DNA of 64,000 nucleotides from Sphingomonas melonis (GTDB lineage Bacteria; Pseudomonadota; Alphaproteobacteria; Sphingomonadales; Sphingomonadaceae): contig NZ_JACCBY010000001.1 in the NCBI RefSeq assembly GCF_013409985.1, forward strand, positions 620,001-684,000. Reading direction: 5' to 3'. The first letter of the stretch is position 1; each line of letters opens with the position of its first letter. The position numbers and the translations under genes were made by a program. The notes under the pieces were generated by a model, which saw nothing but the letters and a program-made list of their open reading frames with translations, searched no databases and was not told where the DNA came from. Of the stretch, positions 36,724 through 43,963 are shown piece by piece.

Positions 36724-37378
36724 TGTCGGCTTCGGCGATCTGCGGCTGCAACTGGACGGCATCGAAGGCGATATCGCCAAGCTGGCCAGCGCCGCGATGC
36801 GCGAGACGACGCCGATCGCCAAGCAGGAGCTTCGCGCGCAGGTCACCAGCGCCGGCCTCGGCACGCGGCTGGCGAACACTTGGCGCAGCGAGGTTTATCC
36901 GCGGTCGAGCGTCAGCCTGAACCCCGGCGGCTATATCTGGTCGAACGCGCCAGATATTGTCGACAGCTTCAACCGTGGCGCGACAGTCCGCCCGATCGGC
37001 AGCGCTAAATACCTCTGGATCCCGACCAAGAACGTGCCTCGGGCGCGTGGTCGCGTGAACCGGCGAGGCCAGACCATCAAAGGCGGTGCGATGTCGCCCG
37101 AAGAGGTCGAGAACGCCTTCAACAACGATTTCCAGATCAGGCGCGGCAAAAATGGCACGCTGCTCGCCTTCATTGAGGTCATTCGCGCGCGAAACGGCCG
37201 CGGCATCCGCGGCGCCACCAAGGGGCGCGTCGCCCAGGGGCGCAAGGTCGCGCCTGTGCTGATGTTCGTCCTACGCCGCACCGTTCGCCTGCCGAAGCTG
37301 CTCGACATCGAGGCGGTCGCCGACCGCTGGGCCGACAGCTTTAGCGCGTCCTTCAGCCGGAGATTGGGTGAGCTATGA
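36713..37378 (+). CDS. Phage tail-connector protein (DUF6441-like)
   Basis: A 221-residue protein with MSPEEVENAFNNDFQIRRGK and VAPVLMFVLRRTVRLPKLLD. It holds the position of the minor tail/tail-completion protein Z between connector and gpU-like genes. Basic, with a helical C-terminus (ADRWADSFSASFSRRL). It ends in an ATGA overlap with the next gene. Confidence 0.65.
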   Translation: MRVDVGFGDLRLQLDGIEGDIAKLASAAMRETTPIAKQELRAQVTSAGLGTRLANTWRSEVYPRSSVSLNPGGYIWSNAPDIVDSFNRGATVRPIGSAKYLWIPTKNVPRARGRVNRRGQTIKGGAMSPEEVENAFNNDFQIRRGKNGTLLAFIEVIRARNGRGIRGATKGRVAQGRKVAPVLMFVLRRTVRLPKLLDIEAVADRWADSFSASFSRRLGEL

Positions 37379-37815
37379 GCCATCGTCTCGACGTGCTGAA
37401 AGCGCTCAAGAACGTGATCGCCAACGCCCTCCCTGGCGCGCAGGTCATGGGTCTGGACGGCGACGAGGTCGCGCCGCAGCGCGTCCCGGACGGCGGGCGC
37501 GTCATCGTGCGCACCGGCGATCCCGGTCAGCCCGAGGTCGACCTGTCGCCCGCCCGCTACAACTACGATCACAGCATCCCGATCGAGATCGCAGCCTACA
37601 AGAGCGCGGGCCGCACCGCTGAGGAAGCGCTCGACGACATGCTGATGGCGATCGACGCGGCGGTCCTCGCCGACCGCTTCCTCGGCGGTCTCTGCACCTA
37701 CCTCGACGCCATGGCGCCGGCGACCGACGACATTTTTACAGAGGGCGCCACCCCGCTTCGCGGCGCCGACCTCATGCTGGTCGCCAGCTACACCACCACC
37801 TCACCTCTCACCTGA
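37375..37815 (+). CDS. Tail terminator-like protein (gpU position)
   Basis: A 146-residue protein. HRLDVLKALKNVIANALPGA opens it, with later DHSIPIEIAAYKSAGRTAEEALDD. The fold pattern and location just before the tail tube gene fit a tail terminator or completion protein. Coupled upstream by ATGA. Confidence 0.7.
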   Translation: MSHRLDVLKALKNVIANALPGAQVMGLDGDEVAPQRVPDGGRVIVRTGDPGQPEVDLSPARYNYDHSIPIEIAAYKSAGRTAEEALDDMLMAIDAAVLADRFLGGLCTYLDAMAPATDDIFTEGATPLRGADLMLVASYTTTSPLT

Positions 37816-37828
37816 TCGGAGATAGCCA

Positions 37829-38794
37829 ATGGCTCTCACGCCTACCAAGCGGGCGCGCGGTTCGAATGCCAAGGTCATTGGCGCCTTCGAGACGACGCCG
37901 GGCAGCGTACCTGCGACCAATGGCAGCTGGTTCAGCCTGCCGATCGTCAGCCACAGCCTCGGCGAAGAGCGCCCGCTGATCGCGAGCGACCTGCTCGGGC
38001 AGGGCCGCGAGATGCAAGACCCGACGCCGGACGTGGCGACGAACGACGGCGACATCGTCGTGCCCGTCGACGCGCGCAACTTCGGCCGCTGGCTCAAGCT
38101 GTTCTTCGGCGATGCGGCCGTCACCGGCAACGCCACCGACGGCTATACCCACACCTTCACCTCGGGCGCGCAGGTGCTGCCGTCGATGTCGATCGAAGTC
38201 GGCTCGCCGGAGGTGCCCGCCTATACCGTCAACCGCGGCGCACGCGGCAACCAGCTGCGCATCGGCATGTCGCGCTCGGGCCTGCTCAACGCCACCTGCA
38301 GCCTCATTTGCATCGGCGAGACCGACCCGATCGCCACCAGCGCCGGCCCGGCCAGCCCGGCGGCGCTCGACACGGTCCGCTTCCCGCAAGCGACCGGCTA
38401 CGTGAACAAGGGCGGTCAGGCGCTGGGCAGCGTCGTCGGCGCCGATTTCACCTTCTCGAACAACCTCGAGAAGGTCGAGACCATCCAGGGAGATGGCCGC
38501 ATCGAGGACAGCGACGCCGGCATGGCGCAGTCGACCGGATCGATCACCGTCCGCTTCGCCGACCTGACGCTTCTCGCCGCGGCGACCAGCGGGGCGCCCG
38601 TCGACCTCGCCTTCGGCTGGTCGTTCGGCGCCTTCAGCCTCGTCTTCCTCGTCCCCCGCGTCTTCCTGCCGAAGCCGAAGCGTCCGATCACCGGCCCGAA
38701 CGGCATCCAGGCCCAGTTCAACTGGCAGGCGTCGCGCGGCACCGGCGGGTTCAGCACTCGCGCCGTGCTCAAGACCGACGTCGCGAGCTACTGA
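37829..38794 (+). CDS. Major tail tube protein
   Basis: A 321-residue protein. GAFETTPGSVPATNGSWFSL begins the core. VGADFTFSNNLEKVETIQGD and the later SITVRFADLTLL are typical of phage tail-tube proteins of this group. It forms the siphovirus tail tube. The ATG follows a GGAGA. The stop overlaps the chaperone start (TGATG). Confidence 0.82.
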   Translation: MALTPTKRARGSNAKVIGAFETTPGSVPATNGSWFSLPIVSHSLGEERPLIASDLLGQGREMQDPTPDVATNDGDIVVPVDARNFGRWLKLFFGDAAVTGNATDGYTHTFTSGAQVLPSMSIEVGSPEVPAYTVNRGARGNQLRIGMSRSGLLNATCSLICIGETDPIATSAGPASPAALDTVRFPQATGYVNKGGQALGSVVGADFTFSNNLEKVETIQGDGRIEDSDAGMAQSTGSITVRFADLTLLAAATSGAPVDLAFGWSFGAFSLVFLVPRVFLPKPKRPITGPNGIQAQFNWQASRGTGGFSTRAVLKTDVASY

Positions 38795-39348
38795 TGCTCG
38801 TCGCTCGGCGGCCGGCGGGGCCGGAATGGAAGACCGTCATGGGCGCGCAGGTGCAGTTCGCGCCGATCGACCGCGCCAGCCTGCGCCGCGCGCGCCGCGC
38901 CGCGCTGGCGGTGCTCGGCCGTGACGAGCATGAAGGCTCGGAAGCCGCGTCGGCCGAGGAGCAGATGGCCGAACTCGGCGACGCGCTCAGCCACGCCTTG
39001 CTGATGCAGGGCATCACCGATTGGAAGGACGTCTGCCTGATGGCGGACGGTGACGACGCCGGTCCTGGCGAGGTGCTGGAATGCACCGACGAGAACAAGG
39101 CGCTGGTCCTGTCCGACCCGCTGACCTTCGAGGCGTTCGATGCCGCCTACGTCATCCCCTTCGTCGTTCGCGAGCGGGCAAAAAACGCTTACGCCGCCTC
39201 TCCGAATGGCACTGGGGCGGCGGCGACCGAGGCGAGCGTTACTGCCAACTCTCCTGCCAGGCCGACACCAAAGGCCGGTGCGAAGGATGCACCTACCGGG
39301 CGGAAGCCCCGCAGGACGAAGACGCCGAAGTCGTCTGGGACGTCCTGA
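38794..39348 (+). CDS. Tail assembly chaperone, zero-frame product (gpG-like)
   Basis: A 184-residue product. An N-terminal chaperone part (about 1-130: QMAELGDALSHALLMQGITD, CTDENKALVLSDPLTFEAFD) is followed by a low-complexity tail (PARPTPKAGAKDAPTGRKPR). The slippery sequence at 39180-39186 lies at codons 129-131. The normal stop product is analogous to lambda gpG. It sits between tail tube and tape measure. Confidence 0.85.
   Translation: MLVARRPAGPEWKTVMGAQVQFAPIDRASLRRARRAALAVLGRDEHEGSEAASAEEQMAELGDALSHALLMQGITDWKDVCLMADGDDAGPGEVLECTDENKALVLSDPLTFEAFDAAYVIPFVVRERAKNAYAASPNGTGAAATEASVTANSPARPTPKAGAKDAPTGRKPRRTKTPKSSGTS
39180..39186 (+). promoter_or_regulatory. Programmed -1 frameshift site A AAA AAC
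   Basis: Zero-frame codons are GCA AAA AAC, which contain the canonical slippery heptamer X XXY YYZ in exact phase. Slipping by one base enters the -1 frame, whose reading continues open to 39527. Confidence 0.85.
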
Positions 39349-39527
39349 ACGCCTGCGACCGGCAGATCCGCACGGTCGGCATGGGGCAGCCCTTTGCCCT
39401 CGATTTCAACGCCGTGATGGCGATGGGCACCGCGCTCGGTGCCGACATGGAACTGCTCGCCGACGTCCTGCCGGCGGCTGAGATCGCAATCATCGGCAAC
39501 CTGGTGCCCGACGAGGCACCTGATTGA
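39186..39527 (+). CDS. Frameshift extension of the tail chaperone (gpGT-like)
   Basis: The -1 frame after the heptamer codes RLRRLSEWHWGGGDRG, a Cys set (YCQLSCQ, GRCEGCTYRA), and VWDVLNACDRQIRTVGMGQP, then a hydrophobic C-terminus. It has no good start of its own. With the first 131 codons of the zero frame it gives a 244-residue fusion, matching the G-GT arrangement of lambda. Conserved domain-like content here argues that the frame is translated. Confidence 0.8.
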   Translation, partial: RLRRLSEWHWGGGDRGERYCQLSCQADTKGRCEGCTYRAEAPQDEDAEVVWDVLNACDRQIRTVGMGQPFALDFNAVMAMGTALGADMELLADVLPAAEIAIIGNLVPDEAPD

Positions 39528-39537
39528 GGAGGATGGA

Positions 39538-42312
39538 ATGCCGCGTTCCGTAGCAATCCGCCTCGGCACCGAGGGCAAGGCGCAGGTCAAAGCCGACTTC
39601 GTCGAGATCGGCGACACCGGCGATGCGCAGGCGAAGCGCTGGTCGCGCTCGTTCGATTCCGCCACCAAGGACGTCGAAGCGGCGTTGCAGCGGCAATCGA
39701 ACGCCGCAGCCAAGCTCTCGATGATCACGCCTCAGTCTGCAACGCAGATGCGGATCAACGACACGAACAGCACGGGCTATGGCCAGCATGAGGGGTCGGC
39801 TCGCCAGTCGGCTATGGCCTTCCGCGAGCTCATTGCCGCGCAGGAGCAGATGGAGAACCGCGCGAACGCGTTGCGCGCGGCCATCGATCCGGCTTTCGCC
39901 GCGCAGCAGCGCTTCGACCGCGAGATCGCAGAAGCTCGCACGCTCATTTCGACAGGCGCGATCACGCTCGACGAATATTCCAAGCGGCACGTGCAGCTAC
40001 AGCAGCAGATGAACGTGTCAGCCAAGGGGCTGCACAACCAAGCCGAGGCGAGTGGCGCGGCGAAGGCCGGCTATCAGCAGCTGAATTTCCAGCTGAGCGA
40101 CATCGCCACGCAGTTTTCGTCGGGTACGCCCCCGATGCAGATCTTCGCGCAGCAGTCTGGTCAGCTGTTCCAGGCCCTCGGGCTGATCGCATCCGGCGGT
40201 GCCGCGGCGGGCAAGGGTGTAGAGGCGGCGGCAAGCGCGTCCGAGGACTCCGCGCCCGACATCGCCGGCTTCGGTGAGCAAGTTACGGGCGTCGCCGAGA
40301 AGGCGGAGGGCATGACCGGCAAGCTGGGCGCCGTTGCGGGGTTCATGACGGGCCCGTGGGGGGCTGCCCTACTGGTCGGGATATCGCTCCTCACCCCCTT
40401 CATCGCCAAGCTGTTCGAGAGCAACAACGCGCTCGATGATGCCGTCGACAAGCTGAAAAAGGATGCGGAGGCTACCGAGGTCAACCGCCAGGCACAGCTT
40501 GCGTTTGCCAAGTCGGCGGAGGGTGTCGCCGCAGCGATCCGCGAGAACACCGCGGCGGTGCAAACCTCGCTGGCAACACAGCGCACGGCTGCCGAGCAGA
40601 ATAATATCAACGCTCGCGCCAATCTGGCCGAAGAGCTGTCCATCCGAGCGAAGACCCGCGCACGGCTCGAAGATGCCCGTGCGATGCTACAGGCCGAAAT
40701 TCGGGCCTCACGCATGGGCGGAGAGCGCGGCGATGTCGCGACGATGGGGATTGCGAGCAAGCAGGCCGAGGTCGACGCGATTGACCAGGCGCTCACCGCG
40801 CAGAGCGCGGCCGTCGCCAAGGCCGAGGCCGCGCTCGGCCAGTCCCGCATCGCACTCGCTGCGGAGCAGGGCAAAGAAGCGGCGCGGCTGGCAACTGATC
40901 CAATCGCCCGCATCAACAGACTATACGGCGACCAAATCGAGAAGCTGAAGGCGAGTAAGGCCGCAGCAGTCGCGAGGGGCGAAGCCGTTGGAGCGGCCTC
41001 AAAGGCTGAGTTCGACGCGATTGAACGCAACAGGCAGGCCGCCATCAAAGCCGAGCAGGATCGGCAGAAAGCTGCCAACTCCACGAAGCGTGATCAGGAA
41101 ACGCTGACGGCCAACTCGGTGGCCAGCATGTTGCGCGGCGCGCTGCCCGGCGTTCACGTCACCAGTACCACCGGCGGCAAGCACGTCGCGAACAGCTACC
41201 ACTATCGCAACCAGGCGGTCGATTTCGTCCCGTCCGGCGGCATGCAGTCGATGACTAAGGCCGATGTCCGCAAGATCTTCGAATCGCGCGGCATCGACAT
41301 CGTCGAACTCCTCGGCCCTGGCGACAAGGGCCACAGCGACCATTTCCACGTCGCGTGGACGAAGGGCAAAATGGCCCTCGACGAGTTCAAGGACGCCGCC
41401 AAGCGCGCGAAGGAAGCGGCGCACGACGCGGAGGAGGCCAACGACAAGCTCAACGCCGACCTGCGCGAGGTGGTCGGGGCCTTTGATCCCGCGCGCGCAG
41501 CGGCTGATGCCTATGCCGAATCACTGGCCAAGATCGATACGCTGGTCGGCGAGGGCAAGCTGACGGTCGACCAGGGCAACGGCCTGCGCATGGCGGCGTA
41601 TCACGCTGAGGCCAAGCGCATGGCCGACGAGAGCTACGAGACCTTCAAGAAGCTGTTTGGCACCGACGATCCCATGGCTGACGCGGTCGAGGGTGCCCGG
41701 CGCAACATCGGCAATCGGGTCGATCAGATGGCCGAGCAGGATGAAGCGAAGGTCAAGGTCGTCACGACGGCGCTCGACGAACTCCGCGGGTATGGCTCCG
41801 ACTTCGTCAGCACCGTGCTCAGCGAGGATACGTGGTCCAGCTGGGGGAACGCCGGCAAGACGATCCTGAGCAGCCTCAAGAACGAGTTCATCACCCTCGC
41901 CCTGCTCAACCCGCTGAAGAACCTCATCAACGGCGACAAGGCGCTGCCGACGTTGTCCTCGGCAATCGGCAACATCGGGAAGCTGTTCAAGCCAGGCACG
42001 AACGCAGCCGGCACCGAATATTGGCCAGGCGGCATGTCGCTGGTCGGCGAGAACGGGCCCGAGATCGTCAGCATGCCTCGCGGGTCGCGCGTAACCACGG
42101 CGCAGGAGACGCGGCAGCTGTTCGCCAACGACAATCCCTCGCCCTCAGTTACGCACAACCACTTCTCAGGGAATCTCATGACGCCTGAGTTCTGGGAGCG
42201 GATCAACGCCGGCGATGCGGGCGCAGCGATGCAGGGCGCGGCAGGCGGCGCAGCAATGAGCCAGGCGGAGGGCACGCGCAGCGCGGCGCGGCGTCTCGGG
42301 CGCTTCCGTTGA
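39538..42312 (+). CDS. Tail tape measure protein with embedded M15-type peptidase
   Basis: A 924-residue protein that sets tail length. Start ATG 39538 has GAGGAGG upstream. Coiled helices (about 30-200 and 310-520) surround membrane-spanning-like segments (GAVAGFMTGPWGAALLVGIS). Residues about 530-615 hold an M15/VanY-like zinc site: His555-x6-Asp562 (SYHYRNQAVDFVP) and HFH at 602-604. The C-terminus has GGMSLVGENGPEIVSMP. The peptidase would open peptidoglycan during DNA entry. Confidence 0.92.
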   Translation: MPRSVAIRLGTEGKAQVKADFVEIGDTGDAQAKRWSRSFDSATKDVEAALQRQSNAAAKLSMITPQSATQMRINDTNSTGYGQHEGSARQSAMAFRELIAAQEQMENRANALRAAIDPAFAAQQRFDREIAEARTLISTGAITLDEYSKRHVQLQQQMNVSAKGLHNQAEASGAAKAGYQQLNFQLSDIATQFSSGTPPMQIFAQQSGQLFQALGLIASGGAAAGKGVEAAASASEDSAPDIAGFGEQVTGVAEKAEGMTGKLGAVAGFMTGPWGAALLVGISLLTPFIAKLFESNNALDDAVDKLKKDAEATEVNRQAQLAFAKSAEGVAAAIRENTAAVQTSLATQRTAAEQNNINARANLAEELSIRAKTRARLEDARAMLQAEIRASRMGGERGDVATMGIASKQAEVDAIDQALTAQSAAVAKAEAALGQSRIALAAEQGKEAARLATDPIARINRLYGDQIEKLKASKAAAVARGEAVGAASKAEFDAIERNRQAAIKAEQDRQKAANSTKRDQETLTANSVASMLRGALPGVHVTSTTGGKHVANSYHYRNQAVDFVPSGGMQSMTKADVRKIFESRGIDIVELLGPGDKGHSDHFHVAWTKGKMALDEFKDAAKRAKEAAHDAEEANDKLNADLREVVGAFDPARAAADAYAESLAKIDTLVGEGKLTVDQGNGLRMAAYHAEAKRMADESYETFKKLFGTDDPMADAVEGARRNIGNRVDQMAEQDEAKVKVVTTALDELRGYGSDFVSTVLSEDTWSSWGNAGKTILSSLKNEFITLALLNPLKNLINGDKALPTLSSAIGNIGKLFKPGTNAAGTEYWPGGMSLVGENGPEIVSMPRGSRVTTAQETRQLFANDNPSPSVTHNHFSGNLMTPEFWERINAGDAGAAMQGAAGGAAMSQAEGTRSAARRLGRFR

Positions 42313-42899
42313 GCGTGTTCATCCCCTGGACTCGGATCGCAGACCTGACGATCCGGCCCCGGCTGTTCTCGTCCAATCAGGAGGGGGTGCTCGGCGGCGA
42401 GGATCTGCAAATCTCGCGGATGGGCGATCGCTTTGCCGTCGACGTCAGCACGACGCAGCTGCGGCAGGACGCCGAAAGCCGGGACCTGATCGGCTTGCTG
42501 ATGGAGGCGACGACTGCGGATGCGCGCATGCAACTTCGGCTGCCCAACGCACCGCGGCCGATCGGCAGCGGGATCGTCGCAGATGGCGCCGGGCAGACGG
42601 GATCGACCATCAACCTTCGCGGTGCCTATCGGCAGACTGAGTTCGTGCGCCGCTTCTTCAGCATCGTTCACGGGGGCGTCCACTACGTCCACATGGTCCG
42701 CGGTCGTGCGATGGCCGATGCGAACGGCAAGGTGGCGCTGCCGATCTGGCCCATGCTTCGCTTCGTCACCACCGATGGCGACGTCTGCCACTTTGATGAT
42801 CCGATGATCGAGGGGCAGCTGGTCGGCTTCGACAAGGGCGCCGGGTTCGAGCGCAACCGCACCAAGCCGCTGTCCTTCTCCATCCAGGAGCGAAAGTGA
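42309..42899 (+). CDS. Distal tail protein (gp12-like position)
   Basis: A 196-residue protein, first of a four-gene distal-tail set. It has RRFFSIVHGGVHYVHMVRG and DPMIEGQLVGFDKG. The order (about 200 aa, about 210 aa, NlpC-like, large hub) matches the distal-tail cassette of siphoviruses and gene transfer agents. The ATG overlaps the tape measure stop. Confidence 0.65.
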   Translation: MSVFIPWTRIADLTIRPRLFSSNQEGVLGGEDLQISRMGDRFAVDVSTTQLRQDAESRDLIGLLMEATTADARMQLRLPNAPRPIGSGIVADGAGQTGSTINLRGAYRQTEFVRRFFSIVHGGVHYVHMVRGRAMADANGKVALPIWPMLRFVTTDGDVCHFDDPMIEGQLVGFDKGAGFERNRTKPLSFSIQERK

Positions 42900-43540
42900 C
42901 CTTCCGCCTCACCCCTCAGGCGTCGGCTGCGCTACGGTCGGGACAGCACCCGCTTGCCCCGCTCGTCGAGGTGGTCCTCTCCGGTTATACCATGCGCCAC
43001 TTGGTTGGCGCCGGCGAGGTGCCGTGGGGCGACAAGCTATTCACCGGCAGCGACGATATGTTCGGCTCGCTGGTCGCCGCGGGCACGCTGAAGGACGGCG
43101 TCGGCGATGAAGCCCCGGACTGGGATCTGACCTTCGTACCGCCCAGCAGCATTGCCGCGGCGGCCTTGGCATCGGCGACGGCCCAGGGCGGCAAGGTGCG
43201 GGGCTGGCTGGCGGTCGTCGACCGGGCGACCGGGCAGATCATCCCGGATCCGCTGCAGCTATTCGCCGGCGAGCTCGACGTCCCGCGGCTGCGGGTCGGC
43301 AAGGGCACTAGGTCGGTCGAATGGCGCTGCACCTCCGCGCTCGAGCCGTTCCACGATCAGGAGATCGGCGCGCGCCTGTCTGACGCCTGGCACAAGCTGG
43401 TGTGGCCGGGCGAAGCCGGGCTGGCCAACATGACCGGCATCGAGCGCACCAGCTATTGGGGCGTGGAAAAGCCGCCATCGGCGGTGTCTGTGATCAGCGG
43501 CAGCACGCGCGCGAGCTTCCTGGGAGCGATGGGGCTATGA
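42896..43540 (+). CDS. Tail tip/minor tail protein (DUF2163-like position)
   Basis: A 214-residue protein. GYTMRHLVGAGEVPWGDKLF and PDPLQLFAGELDVPRLRVGK are distinctive, as is FVPPSSIAAAALASATAQGG. It holds the second position of the distal-tail cassette, where DUF2163/gpL-like proteins are found. GTG start (42896) overlaps the upstream stop. Confidence 0.6.
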   Translation: MTFRLTPQASAALRSGQHPLAPLVEVVLSGYTMRHLVGAGEVPWGDKLFTGSDDMFGSLVAAGTLKDGVGDEAPDWDLTFVPPSSIAAAALASATAQGGKVRGWLAVVDRATGQIIPDPLQLFAGELDVPRLRVGKGTRSVEWRCTSALEPFHDQEIGARLSDAWHKLVWPGEAGLANMTGIERTSYWGVEKPPSAVSVISGSTRASFLGAMGL

Positions 43541-43956
43541 TCGAGATGATCCGGCGCCAGCAGGCGGCGCAGGCGGCGGTCGACCGGTTCAAGGGTCAGC
43601 CGTGGCAGCTGGGCAAGAACGACTGCGTCCGCATGGCCGCGTTCGTCCTCCGCAAGATGGGACATCGCCCGCAACTCGGGAAGGCTGGCAGCTATACCAC
43701 GGCCGCCGGTGCCATGCTGGCGCTTAAGCGAGTAGGGCATGACAGCTTGGCCGGCGCCTTGGATTCGCTGGGGCTGGAGCGGATCGCCCCCGCCGCGGCG
43801 CGCGTCGCCGACATTGTGATGATCCCTGGCGAGGCGCCCCTTGACGGTGCGCTGACGATCGCCGTCGGAAACGGTCGGGTGCTCGGCTTTCATGAGGATG
43901 TCAGCTCGGCCGAAATCCTTCAGCCAGTCCAATTTATCGCTGCGTGGAGAGTGTAA
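43537..43956 (+). CDS. NlpC/P60-like tail peptidase (DUF6950-like)
   Basis: A 139-residue cysteine-peptidase-like protein. The Cys30 block is WQLGKNDCVRMAAF. A later His is in GRVLGFHEDV. It usually hydrolyses peptidoglycan at the tail tip. Start ATG 43537 overlaps the upstream stop; 43546 is the next ATG. The frame upstream is a shadow. Confidence 0.78.
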   Translation: MIEMIRRQQAAQAAVDRFKGQPWQLGKNDCVRMAAFVLRKMGHRPQLGKAGSYTTAAGAMLALKRVGHDSLAGALDSLGLERIAPAAARVADIVMIPGEAPLDGALTIAVGNGRVLGFHEDVSSAEILQPVQFIAAWRV

Positions 43957-43963
43957 GGGCGGC

